From the NCBI GenBank assembly GCA_020091685.1, contig CM034612.1, positions 27,954,655-28,018,654 of the forward strand: a DNA stretch of 64,000 nt, read 5' to 3'. Shown here one piece after another: positions 36,281-46,961 of this stretch (the stretch's first letter is position 1; every line of letters starts with the position of its first letter). Source of the DNA: Lutjanus erythropterus. Its lineage: Eukaryota; Chordata; Actinopteri; Lutjaniformes; Lutjanidae. The position numbers were made by a program, and so were the translations under genes. Under the pieces are notes generated by a model. That model saw nothing but the letters and a program-made list of their open reading frames with translations. It was not told the origin of the DNA and did no database searches.

Positions 36281-37625
36281 GTAGGGACGACTGATATTGC
36301 ATTCTGTGGGGCTGATAATGATGTTAGGGAGTAAAAAAAAGGTTGATTTTGTTATGCTTATTGAACACTTGTGTGATGATATATATTGTCTCTGTCAGAT
36401 GGAAAGCTTGAATGTGCAAATTGTAGCTTTTCAGGAAGTTACACAAAGCAGTTTTTAATATAATTGAACAGTGATTCATCAGAGTTAGTCTTTTTCATAC
36501 CTGTCATTGGTTAAATATTTGTAAAACCCACAGACAAACATAAAAGGCGACCAATATGACAAATAATAAAAATGATGAAAAATGGATATACATTTGAGTT
36601 ACATTCCCACAGCTTGAAGTAAAGCTGTAATATGTAACAATTCTGCATTAAAACATCTAGAAACACGTTATATATTTTGTTGATTTGTGCACTTACATTA
36701 TCTCAGAGAATTTATTCCAGAAAAGGTGTGTGTCCTACTAGGCATCAGTTGTTATAATGTCCAGGAAAACACAGGACATGTCAGATATGTGATAACATGA
36801 ATAAACCTCCATACATCACCAGTCTGTGAACATGGCTTCTGTCTGAGTCTTGTCAGATAGATTTTCATCAACTACGGAGGTGGTTAAACAGTGAAGAACA
36901 CAACTCCCATGATCCCACAATACTTCACGACATCATCAGACTACAAGTGTTGTTATCGTTCTGATGAGATATCTCTAGTGGGAGAAGTTGCATATTGTGG
37001 TTTTAAGAAAACTGATCAAATTTACGTAAAAATTTTGCTGAGAAAATTAATAAATAAAAACAATCTGCAATGTGTTCTGTAAAAAAAGATTTCATACTGG
37101 CATATGTCTGGCATTTTTGCACCACTGATTCTGATTAGATGAAATGACTGATGTATTTGTCTGGCTCAGTCCTGTCTGAGTAGTTAAATTTTACACATTA
37201 AACCATAGCAATGACTGTATGAGTCAGTCAAATTCATGATAAAAAAGAATCTGCATCACATCATTCTGTAAAAGAAAACTTGCATATCAGCACATGTCGG
37301 ACAACGTGTAAATCGAGCAATATAGAGTAATATAGGTATGACTTTTCATAAATCATTTCATGATTTAAGTCACGTCATGATATGGGTTCTCATCTCCTGA
37401 TGCTGATACTGATATTAGAGAGATTATTTTTTAAATTATTTGCTTATTGGAATTAATTAAGAAAAAGAATCAAAGATACATGAAATGCTGCATTAAATTA
37501 AATAAATAAATAAACAACAATTTGCATATGCTCTATAAAAAATATCAAACAACATTTAGACTGATACGGCTGTGTTAGGATGATACTGGGCCAATAATAT
37601 CGGCTGTCTGATATATCTGTCAGCC
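36281..37625. mobile_element. Composite MITE region, probably nested
   Basis: The outer sequence opens with GGGACGACTGATATTGCATT and closes with CCAATAATATCGGCTGTCTG, echoing MITEs with GATATCGG-type ends. Inside, 36617-37005 begins AAAGCTGTAATATGTAAC and ends GTTGCATATTGTGGTTTTAA as an inverted pair, so it is a separate inserted element. Its block TCAGATAGATTTTCATCAAC plus AACTCCCATGATCCCACAAT recurs at about 51620-51680. Boundaries are by eye. Confidence 0.55.
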
Positions 37626-37960
37626 TCCAGTTCTCATGTAGTTCTTGTAAAGCTGCTGTTTTGGTGTTTGGCTTAAAATCGCCTCTCTCTCTGTCTATAG
37701 ACTACAACTCTGCTGCAATTCAAACAACAGTGACTGTCCCTCAGTTTAACCTCACACTGCTGTTGTTCAACTTTATCCATTTCATCTGTGAAGCTCAGAT
37801 GTCAGGGGGAATGCTGGTTTTTCCGTGCAGTTAATGTGCCCTTGAAAGCAGCATTATGTTCACCTCCAATCAGAGAAACACCGCTCACAACACGTCCTGA
37901 GCATCAACCTGCTCACAAACAAACCCACCTGTCTTGGTCTCTATCATGTACTGAGCGCCG
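37626..37960. other. Intron, unassigned
   Basis: No supported feature. Composition shifts towards GC near 37960 where the second CpG-rich domain begins. Confidence 0.4.
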
Positions 37961-38165
37961 TGCGTCTTTGTGCGCGCTCCCGCGGCTCCAAGATTGAAGG
38001 ACGTTGGGAAAAGTGGGCGTTCCGGGGACGCGCACGTGATGCATGCCCTCCGTTGTAGCGGAGCGGCTGGTAATAAGTGAATGACCTTATCGTGGCGGTG
38101 TAATGTCTCACCAGTGAGGGACTTGGGGGTTCGGAGATAATAAAGCTTCACTCCCCTTCGTCTCC

Positions 38166-38429
38166 TAACACATTCAGCCGCTGATGCGCGGGAAGGGACG
38201 CCGGCCTGAGCACCGCACACTCCCTCTGCATGCTCCCTCCACGGCGGGCGGAGGAACACCTGTAGCTGGGTAGAATCACACACACTGGTCGCTGTGATCC
38301 ATGTGGAGCTCATTATTTCCATCCTGAAGAAGCGCGATGTCAGTTTGGTGAAGTTTCAGTGCGCAGAGGGGATCTGTTCCAATCCGCTGCTGGAGGAGTT
38401 CGGGCTTCTGCGTAAACTTGTAGAGAAAG
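38166..38429 (+). ncRNA. lmo3: Candidate alternative first exon 1b of lmo3
   Basis: It is listed as untranslated because no start codon is in frame. It ends at a consensus donor, TAGAGAAAG|GTGAGTGAG. A GATAATAAAG word at 38135-38144 lies about 25-30 bp before the estimated start. The reading frame in phase with LMO3 is open from 38210 to the donor (220 bases, no stop), leaves one base (G) and would join GT of exon 2 to make Gly-Ile-Gln before the LMO3 Met. No ATG lies in that frame, so initiation would still be at 46756 unless a non-AUG start or another upstream exon is used. The 5' boundary is estimated. Confidence 0.45.
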
Positions 38430-38806
38430 GTGAGTGAGCCGGGGACCAGATGTGTGACTATATTTTCGCTCTGGAACAAAAATATTTGCTGGTGTTTTGT
38501 CCTCAGGCTTTCATTTTATCATTAAAACAAGAAATGTATCCAGATTTTATGATAGTTTCGGCTGTGAAATAAAGGAAACAGTTTGGATGGTAAATGGGTG
38601 GCATTTAGGATCAACAATCTTTGCTGGTGTTTAGGTGTAAACATGGTTAATCATTAAAACAGAGGAGAATGAATTCAGATTTCAGAGTCCTCAGGTTTAA
38701 ATGTGTGAGTGAAACAGTTTTGATGGTGCTGATGGGGGTGCGGGTGAGGGCGGTCTGTGTCGCGCGTCAAAGCGCTGCTGAGCGCAGCCGCGTGCAGCAG
38801 GAGCCG

Positions 38807-38807
<1 letters not shown>

Positions 38808-38887
<80 letters not shown>
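38808..38887. repeat. (TG)n microsatellite, 40 repeats, inside CpG-rich domain
   Basis: An 80-base pure TG run, the longest in the window. Alternating purine-pyrimidine of this length can adopt Z-DNA. Its placement between the two candidate donors 38429 and 39260 makes it a possible source of promoter length variation. Reading frames over it (38669-38902 on +, 38697-38960 on -) are artefacts. Confidence 0.95.
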
Positions 38888-38889
<2 letters not shown>

Positions 38890-39164
38890 CGGTGGCCAGT
38901 AGGATCAGATGGTGTGTGCTGTGCGGAGCGGAGGGAAGCAGCTCTTTGTCGTCCTGTCATTCTCCGCCTGCTCAGACACCTCCGCTCGTTCTAAACGTGC
39001 TCACACGCTGCGTGACGGCCGAACAGCTCGCTGCTGCTCCTCCTGCTCCTCCGCCTGTGCTCTGCTCCCCTCTTCCTTCCTTCCTTCTTCTTTTCATTCG
39101 TCTGTGGTCGCCGTGCTGGATTGTTTCCCCTCTCTGTAACAAAGCCTGATCCCGCACACTGCAG

Positions 39165-39260
39165 CTGCTCTCCGCTCCGGACCAGGCGGCTCCGGCTTGC
39201 ATGGTGCTGCTTCGGCTGCTTCAGCGCTTCAACAAATGCAGAAAAGGGAGAAAAGTTTCG
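39165..39260 (+). ncRNA. lmo3: Candidate alternative 5' exon 1c of lmo3
   Basis: It ends at the donor AAAGTTTCG|GTAAGATG in CpG-rich DNA. An upstream CACACTGCAG at 39155-39164 could be an acceptor, or the exon could be a first exon starting further 5'. It holds an ATG at 39201 whose 20-codon frame ends exactly at the donor. Joined to 46748, that frame runs out of phase with LMO3 and stops at 46834, so it would be an upstream frame overlapping the LMO3 start. This makes it a weaker candidate or one with repressed translation. Confidence 0.35.
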
Positions 39261-39529
39261 GTAAGATGTTTACTTTGTATGAAGGGCACGTCTCATGTGT
39301 GTGTTGTTATCCAGCGGCGACGCGTCGAGCCCGGCGCTGCGTCCACGTCTCCTCCAGGATGTGTTATTAGAGCGATAAGCTGTGATTGAGACGTTAGAGA
39401 TGACTGTGGTGTGGTGGTAGTGATCAGGCAGCTCATATATACACCGATGTTCAGCCGCTGTTATGTGCCTCTGCTTCGCAAATTCGCTCTCTGCGTTAAA
39501 TCCGTTACTGGCCTTTCCCAGCACTCTGC

Positions 39530-39625
39530 TGCCATGGCAACAGTAATTAAACTGATAGGGTGAAATGTCAGCATCTTGTTACCGAACAGCTGGGACTCAA
39601 ATAGCAGGCTATCCTCCTCTCCATC
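39530..39625. promoter_or_regulatory. Candidate conserved non-coding element
   Basis: CATGGCAACAGTAATTAAAC and CATCTTGTTACCGAACAGCT lie in a repeat-free patch of the CpG domain. The RFX-like GTTGCCATGGCAAC half motif (CATGGCAACA) and the TAATTA word suggest a regulatory site cluster. Confidence 0.35.
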
Positions 39626-39744
39626 CCTCCATCATCCTCCCTCCATCCTCCATCCTCCAGCCGAGATGATGATACATGTGTCCGGGGACGCGCGGCGGCA
39701 GCAGCGGAGGAGAGGAGAGGAGGACGGGGAGGATACGAGCCAGC

Positions 39745-39835
39745 GCGCAGGCTAAACAGATATCATTAGAGCCCCGAGCAGCTGTGATTTCCCTGCCATT
39801 ATGGAAAATTAAGCTTTTGTTCGGCACCCGCCCCC
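39745..39835. promoter_or_regulatory. Candidate conserved non-coding element
   Basis: AACAGATATCATTAGAGCCC, GCAGCTGTGATTTCCCTGCC and ATTATGGAAAATTAAGCTTT form a compact AT-containing patch inside otherwise GC-rich DNA, a pattern frequent in enhancers next to CpG islands. Unverified. Confidence 0.35.
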
Positions 39836-40079
39836 CTCCCCCTTCAATCGGAAGAGCGAGGTGGTCAAATTCCTGCCTCGCTCCTCTCCTTCTTCTTTCC
39901 CGAGTTGATTGCACAGTGAAAGGGGAGTCGAAACTCTTCCGTCCTTTGGTTTGGTAATGAGCAGCGGGGACTTTGTAGTGTTAACGAGGCTGGACGGATC
40001 AGTGCTGCTGAACAGGAGCAGCGGAGAGGAGGAGAGAGGAGAGGAGAGCAGCCGGCCGAGCAGCAGTGCGCCCCGCTCC

Positions 40080-40205
40080 CTCTCTAAATCCAGCCAATTA
40101 ACAAATCAACAGCCCCAACGCTCTGGAACAAACGAGCTGAGCTGCTCACAGCTTTGCAACCTGTTTGATACTCACTCTGCAAATCACCTCCAACTATTAC
40201 AGGCT
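40080..40205. promoter_or_regulatory. Candidate conserved non-coding element at the CpG-domain edge
   Basis: AATCCAGCCAATTAACAAAT (a CCAAT/homeodomain-type cluster) and CCTGTTTGATACTCACTCTG in unique sequence, just before the tandem duplication begins. Unverified. Confidence 0.3.
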
Positions 40206-40244
40206 TCACACGGGGATTGCAAATCTTTCAAATGTGTTGTCAAG

Positions 40245-41115
40245 GTTTGAAAAGTGCTTGAATTTTGGATAAAGTGCTTGAAACTGCTTGAAATCGCAAC
40301 TGCGTTACTTTCATGACATAATGAATAATAGACCCTGAGTGAGTAGTTCACTTTTTCTGAATATAATGTGTGAGCAAAAACGATTGTGACAGATTTATTC
40401 ATTTACAGGGCCATACCTGTGTTTTGCATATTTTAAGCTAATTTAATAAACGCATGCATCTGTTTTCCCCGCTGAAACTTTAAAAACATAAAACATATTT
40501 TTCCTACTTAACTGAAAAGCAGCCACTAATTTATTTATTTAAAACATTATAATACAACTTTCAAAAACTTGAAACCTGCCTGAAATTACAACTGTATCAC
40601 TTTCATTATATATTGAATAATAGTATGTGACTGAACACTTCACTTTTTACACAAATAAATAAAACCTGCCTGGTCGTACAGGATGGGTTTACTAACAGAC
40701 TGTTGAATTCTATCATGAAACATGATTTTAGCAAAAATAATCATTTTGAGTAGATGTAAATAACTATGTAATTCACAATTACTATCTGTGCTGGAAAAGT
40801 TTGAAAATGCACTTTAAAAATTCTTGAAAAGTGCTTGAATTTGTAGGAAAATATAATGTGTGAGGAAAATGATTGTGACAGATTTTTTTTATTTAAATGG
40901 TCATACCAGTGTTTTGCATATTTTAAGCTAATTTAATACAACCACTACATCTGTTTTTTTCACTGAAACTTAGTTTAAAAACTTAATTGTAAAGCAGCCA
41001 CTAGTTTATTCATTTAAAACCATTATATGACAACTTGCAGAAACTTGAAACCTGCCTGAAATTACAACTGCATTACTTCCACAATAAATAGGTGAGTGAG
41101 TGAACAGTTATTGTA
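40245..41115. repeat. Diverged tandem duplication in lmo3 intron 1
   Basis: Two copies lie in the same orientation, about 40245-40660 and 40790-41115. Shared blocks include GATTGTGACAGATTT, GTGTTTTGCATATTTTAAGC, GCTAATTTAATA, AAAGCAGCCACTA and AACCTGCCTGAAATTACAAC, in the same order. The lead word AAGTGCTTGAATTT is repeated within each. A weak third piece (GTAGCCACTAGTTTATTCAT) lies near 41458. Copies differ by many substitutions and small gaps, so the event is old. Confidence 0.85.
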
Positions 41116-42187
41116 ATGAAATTGGTCTGATATTGGCTCAGTCATGTTATACAGGAGGCAAAGTGTACTTACAGGTGACACATTTTAAAACATGAAACTT
41201 TTGTTTTCCTTTAATTTGTCTGTCTTCCGTAGAATGCTATCTTAAACATATTTTGGTTGTTTATAGCACAATAACACCCAGAACTGTAACAACTAATTGA
41301 TTAATTGATCAGAACTAATTTTTTTTTTATCACTGATCAATCAGTTTTTTTGAGGAAAAAAGGCAAAATTTTGCTTCCAGCTTCTTAAATGTGAATATTG
41401 AATACTGGAACTTGGTATAAAAACATAAAACAGTCTTACTTGTACTTAGTTTTCAAGGTAGCCACTAGTTTATTCATTTCCAGCATGAAAAATCAAACTT
41501 AAAACATGCTTGAGGTAGACAGTGTACATCATGTGGTCAGTAAAGCCTTTTCAAATCAGTCTGCACTTCCTGAGGTTATCAAGTGTCGATACCGCAATGA
41601 TTTTTGAGTACTATGTGTTTAAAATGATACCATATCTATTACTTTTAGTATTCAAAGTACTAAAGCTATTAAAAAAAGATCTCATTCAGACCTCAGTTCA
41701 GTTCAGCCTTTATTATCCGGCCTAAAATTTAGCTTGCAGCAAAACCAGACAGTCTTCACCGCTTCTTCTCTACCAGCGCTGAAAGAATTCTCCTATTTTG
41801 TGTGCCAAGGACTTTTTTCTTTTCGTAGTGGTATTGGAAGAGGTATCAAGCATCTTTTTTTTTTTTTAATACAAGTGTTATTATAAAATTCTGGTATCAT
41901 GACAACTCCAACACTCACAACTGTCTTCACGCACAAATATAATAGATGACATGATTTTCTCTGAGATTGAACAGCTGTCAAGTTCTTGTAGCCTGTGTTT
42001 ACTGTGGTGAAATTAATGGAACCACTCTCTTTTAAAAAGGAAGAAAAAACATTTTAAAATGTTAAGAAAAATGTGTGTTTTCCTAATAAGACTATGGCCG
42101 ATTAGTAAAAATGTAATAAATAAATTTGCCTGTTGATATCTTTGAGCGACAATGCTAAAAATATCAGTATAAAACTATACCAGATGC
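41116..42187. other. Intron; MITE fragment at 41290-41405
   Basis: 41290-41405 (AACTAATTGATTAATTGATC through CAGCTTCTTAAATGTGAATA) is a fragment of the family found more complete at 52112-52456. The rest shows nothing supported. Confidence 0.5.
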
Positions 42188-42759
42188 TATCGGTTCTCCA
42201 CCTGGGGGTCCTGACCCTTACTGGGGGTTGCCAATGCTTCATGTGGGGTCACGAGGCCTTCTTGATTTGAAGGGGTGTGAGAAAAACTTTTTGAAAATTA
42301 TTATATCTACCATAGACCTATATCTCAGCATGTCATTCATTTCTGTAAAGAAAACTAAATGAAATTGATATTTTAAGATAAAGTAAAAGAAAGTCAGCCG
42401 TGCTGCAGTTCAGACAACCAAAGAGCCAATAAAAACATGAGAAGAAAACGCTGACAGTGTCAAAAAAATGAAGCCTATTTAGTATGTATGATTGTTGAAA
42501 ATTAAAAATACATAATACGGACAGAACTGTATCAAAGGTTCCTAAAAACATCAGAAAATAACCTGCTCAAAATTCACCCAAATTGCTCATTTTACACAAA
42601 TGTCACTATTTGGGGTAATAGTGCAGTTTATCAGTTGTTCTGTTCTGTTATCGTTATAGATTGCACATAATATGAAATATATCCATAAAATATGTCAATT
42701 AGTCAGTTTATTCAGTGATAGAAAAGGGGTCCTTTAAGTAAAAAGGTTGGGAAACACTG
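42188..42759. mobile_element. hAT-like non-autonomous element
   Basis: The left part TCGGTTCTCCACCTGGGGGT and the right end GTTGGGAAACACTG resemble the CAGTGGTTCYCCAACC-type ends of teleost hAT elements, with the interior phrase TGTGGGGTCACGAGG as usual for that group. The left terminus is eroded, so no target duplication can be read. Confidence 0.6.
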
Positions 42760-42774
42760 CCTGAAGAATTATTG

Positions 42775-42777
<3 letters not shown>

Positions 42778-42824
<47 letters not shown>
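42778..42824. repeat. (GT)n microsatellite
   Basis: A pure GT run of about 23 repeats, immediately downstream of the hAT-like element. It is followed by a C-run near 42924. Confidence 0.95.
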
Positions 42825-42825
<1 letters not shown>

Positions 42826-44634
42826 TGAATGGGGGACAAAGGGGAGCGGGTGGGGGTGTGACTCTCCTCAGGGAATGGTAGGAGAATACTAATTCCAGCC
42901 CGGTGCGAGGCCACATTGTCGCACCCCCCCCCCCGTCCTCCTCCTCTCCCCCAGTGGGCCAACAAAGGCTCGAGCTCAGTCAGCTCAGGCCAAACAATAC
43001 TGCCGCTGCAAAGCTGCTCGTCTGTAGCCACGCCCCTTTAAACACAGAGGAGGTCAATGTGGAGAAAAGAGAAAAAAAAAGTGTCCAGGAAGAAATGTGA
43101 AACTGTGGCTTTGTGTCTGTGTGGGCTCACAACACTTAAACAGGACTGCTGTTACTGTTGATTGTAATGGTCTTACTGGTCAGAGCCCAGTCTGACCAAT
43201 AAACAGCCTACATTCACTTCTTTGTCAGTCAGTCCAGTGCTGGTTCACGTCCCTGTACTCACAGCTGTTACCCTTTTCTTTAAGAGACCCTTTTCTATCA
43301 TGTCTCACTGAGTGACATATTTTATGGATAATTCGTTTTGCACAACAGTAACAGAGCAGAGCAAGTGATAAACTGCACATTAACACAAACACTAAACCAG
43401 AAATTAAAGTTTGTGTAAAACAAGTGGTTTGAGTGAATTTTCCAGATATTTTTTGGAACTTTCTATACAAACCTCTGTCTGTATTATGTGTTTTTCATTT
43501 CTAACAATCATGTATGCTTAATTGTCTTTTTAATAAAAGAAAAAAAAACAAAAAAAACAAATACAAATTCAGTGTTTTCTTCTAATGCAGATCACTGTGA
43601 AGGTTCTGTGAAGACAGCTTGTGTTCAGATTCTCACTGTGCCCTTAACCTGTGAGACCTTCTTTAAATTTCTTTTTTATATATTGAAAACATTTAATCCC
43701 CAATTTTTTCCATACATGAAAATATCCAAATCTGGTGTCATTAGTAACCATTCTAAAAAGTGAGTTTTATGGTTGGTCACAATAGTGAGCAGTGGGATAT
43801 TGTGTGGATTGATATTAAATGATTTCTCCAAAGCAGTCATCAAAATCCGTATATATCCCAACTCATTTACTAACACATTTACATCTCATTCACTGGCAGT
43901 ACCACGCGCACAACTAGAATGCTCTATCACATGGTTTCTTAAAAATAACAATTTGGTTTTCTTCACAGAAATGAATGAAATGCTGAGATATATGCCTACT
44001 GTTCAGAAAATGTTTCTCTCTTGCACCCTTCAAAATCAAGAAGGCTTTTTGACCCCACAAGAAGCTTGTGCTACTACCAGTAAGGGCAGGGACCCCCAGG
44101 ATGGGCAACAATGGTTTAAATAATACTTAATCTTATTGTTGTTACATTATTTATTAGTATCATTTTCCATAACAATACAATGAATGGTTTTTTTCTCCTC
44201 AAGTAAGGGTGAAAAAACACCAAATATGATAAAATATAGGTTAAAAATTCAAGTTAAGGCCACATCACTGCAGGGGTCTCCTCACACTGTTTTCTGTACA
44301 AGGTGGGGTGCAGTGAGTGTGTGTTACTTTCTTCCTCCTCATCCTCAGTAATGTGCTAATCAGGGAAATCACCTGCTATACTCTGTTTTTCAGTGAGTAT
44401 TAAACACTTTACTGCAGAGGACGTCTTCATTTTGATGGACTTGGATTGAAGCTCACATTGGTGTGTGTTCTCACAGTTAGAAATATTTACATTTACCGTT
44501 ACCATATCAACAGGGACCTGGACTGTGTCCAAAGCCACACTGCATGTTAGAACTCTTGCAATAATGCACTTTTTTCAACTATATTAAACTTATATGTGTG
44601 TATATGTATATATCTATACACACACTTTATATGA

Positions 44635-44667
<33 letters not shown>

Positions 44668-44856
44668 ATGTGTGTGTGTGTGTATATATATAAGAAAAAC
44701 GATACTCAATGCCTTTTCATACAACGGCAAAAAGAAAAAAACATTCCTTGGCACACAAAGGAGAATATTTAAATGATAATAATAAAAATGTTTTTTTTTT
44801 CTGTTTTTTTAAATTAACAAACTGTACACAGTGCTGGTACAGAAGAAGTCACTGAA
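42825..44856. other. Intron, no gene recognised; TA/TG simple repeats at 44590-44695
   Basis: Only chance frames (for example 43773-44123 on +) without recognisable domains. 44590-44695 is interrupted TATATG and TGTGTG simple sequence. Confidence 0.5.
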
Positions 44857-45408
44857 CACTTTGCTATAAAAATAGTCTGTCAGTATAACTTAGTTATTTT
44901 GTTAAAGTTAATGTTCGACTGCTTTAAATTCTAAGTTGACTAAATGTGAAAAGACAAGTTGAGGTAATTTTGTAATGATTCAAAACAAATACACTTAGTC
45001 AAATAAAGTTGTATTTCATGGTTCACAGTGTTTTCATTATCATGAATACAGTCGACCATGACTTATCTAAAAGTCTATTGAAGGCAGACAGCAAGTTTTC
45101 GTCATATATGTTTTGTTTATATTAAAAAAAAAAGGGTCTGAGGAGAGTTTTAATTCTCAAACAGTGCATGCTGGGATGTCTGTTTCTTTAGAAACTTCAT
45201 TTAATGAGTTGATTGAACTCTGTACAGTACATGCATTCAAGTCAAAAGACTTCAAGTTAGAATAATTCATTTTCATAAGAAGTATTATAACCATAAATAT
45301 CAGAAATTTTAAGTTTAATTTACTTGAACAAATTAATAATTAATAATTAAGTTAAAAAGAAAAGGTTAGTTGATTTCACTAAATTACTGTATGATTTTTT
45401 TACACTGA
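44857..45408 (+). mobile_element. CACTGTAAAA-family DNA element, copy 2
   Basis: Shares TAATGATTCAAAACAAATAC, AGTTGATTTCACTAAATTAC and the terminal GTATGATTTTTTTACACTG with the 13217-14163 element, same orientation. The left end is eroded, so 44857 is approximate. Confidence 0.65.
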
Positions 45409-46747
45409 GTTTTTTTTTTTTTTTTTACACTGATCTGAACTGAGGCCTTGAATAAGCCCTTGGACCTGTTCTTAGAATTAAGGAATATAAAACATAAAGT
45501 ACTAAATTTGTTAAAACTATACACTCAAGACTATATACAGACTGATTATATATACACTATATATATGGAGACATGTAGCTATATGGACAGATATCTGGGT
45601 AATAAGTAAGGCATGTCCAGTTTGCATGCTGACATTTTTTATTACTCTAAAAAATGGGGTGGGTCTACACTTATATTAAATACACTGTAGTGCACTGGAT
45701 TTTTAGTGCACTCAATTTTGTTACTTTTCATTACAAATATAAACACACCACAAACTCATAGTCTTGGATTGAAACACAGCTGAGTTGTTATAAATTAACA
45801 CAGTTGTATTTTTGAGGCTCCTTATACAGTGTGTCTTTTTGAGTACAATTAATTATTAATGCACAAAATGAGTGTAGCCCCATACTTTTGGTACATCTAA
45901 TTTTGTGACATTTTGTCACAAGTGTCAACACACTACAAACTCAAACTTTTGAATTAAGGCACAGCTGAACTCTGCCAGCTAAAAAAGCACATTTTTATTT
46001 GTTTCCTCACATCTTCCACAAGCTGTCTTATCACTTACAGATTTGGTATATTTTTTTGCAGCTCCTTGTACAGCGTGCAGGGACAGCCTGCTTACTGACT
46101 TTGAGTTCACTTGATTTTGAATCTTTTCCAGTGTGAACACACTACTGACTCAAAACCTCCTGAGGATTGTTTAGTGTGGCATTGGGAGACAGCTCTGTAC
46201 ACTCCTCATGTAACATTGATTCAAACCTGCAGTTTAAGATCTTAATTCATATTCTTGTACATACAATATGAGTGGAAAAAGATTTTCACTCTTAGCATGG
46301 CAATAGAAATGTCAATAGCCTGCATATAGTATTGACACCTAATTTGCTGTGTAGCAGTTCAGGATAAAATCTGTTTTCTGACAATTAGAAATAAAGGAAA
46401 TTCACATGTCTTATTTACTTTTAGTGTTATTTTTTGTCAAATTCACAAATATTGTACTTAAAGCACCTCTCCTTCGTACAGATCGAGGATCACAGTGAAA
46501 ACTGTATCTCAGCTCACCTTAACAATTCAGCTGAGATGTATCTGTGCTTTTCTTTTCAACTTAACTAAACTTTAAAAATACTATACATGTTAAATGGAAC
46601 TTTTAATGCATCACACTCCCTGATTTTTCTCATCTCCGAATTTGTGTGTTTCCTTCTTTCATTATGAGGACGTCACTATTAAGAAAACATGTGCCACCTC
46701 CTGAGTCAGTGTTTAAGTGTGTCTATGTTGTGTCTGTATCTGTGCAG
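45409..46747. other. Intron 1, 3' part, ending in the acceptor of the LMO3 exon
   Basis: A T-run of 17 follows the transposon. Several ACACTAC-AACTCA phrases recur near 45747, 45930 and 46138, hinting at another diverged repeat. The last bases, ATCTGTGCAG, form the splice acceptor used by the coding exon. Confidence 0.6.
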
Positions 46748-46961
46748 GTATACAAATGCTCTCCGTCCAGCCGGACACCAAGCCAAAAGGCTGTGCCGGC
46801 TGCAACCGGAAGATCAAGGACCGCTACCTGCTGAAGGCCCTCGATAAGTACTGGCACGAGGACTGCCTCAAGTGTGCCTGCTGCGACTGCAGGTTGGGCG
46901 AGGTGGGCTCCACGCTCTACACCAAAGCCAACCTCATCCTGTGCCGGAGAGACTACCTACG
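46748..46961 (+). CDS. lmo3: LIM-only protein 3, exon with start codon and LIM1 domain (partial gene)
   Basis: LMO3 is a small nuclear adaptor made of two LIM zinc fingers. Family members bridge DNA-binding factors and LDB1-type cofactors and act in nervous-system development; none bind DNA themselves. The exon follows acceptor CTGTGCAG. Coding starts at ATG 46756 and runs 68 codons plus two bases to donor CTACG|GTAAGA (phase 2). The protein opens [16 protein letters not shown]. The DTKP wording after MLSVQP matches LMO3, whereas LMO1 has a different spacer. All LIM1 zinc ligands are present: C13, C16, H34, C37, C40, C43, C63 and D66. The upstream eight bases are 5'UTR here. The exon encoding LIM2 is not in the window, so the gene is partial. 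Confidence 0.96.

Larger units (their letters stand above)
37960..40080. promoter_or_regulatory. CpG-rich domain holding candidate alternative lmo3 promoters
   Basis: CpG dinucleotides are frequent here (GTGCGCGCTCCCGCGG near 37969, CGCGCGTCAAAGCGC near 38761, GGGGACGCGCGGCGGCAGCA near 39683), in sharp contrast to the CpG-poor surroundings. CpG islands of this kind mark vertebrate promoters. The domain includes two good splice donors (38430 and 39261) and a long GT run. It is likely the downstream promoter cluster of lmo3. Confidence 0.6.

Noticed and set aside
38669-38960. Frames with poly-Cys/Val and poly-Thr/His
   Set aside because: Pure translation of the TG microsatellite.
46748-46961. 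Assignment to LMO1 rather than LMO3
   Set aside because: LIM1 is nearly identical in both, but the residues after MLSVQP (DTKP) fit LMO3. The upstream exon coding the LMO1-type N-terminus is not seen.
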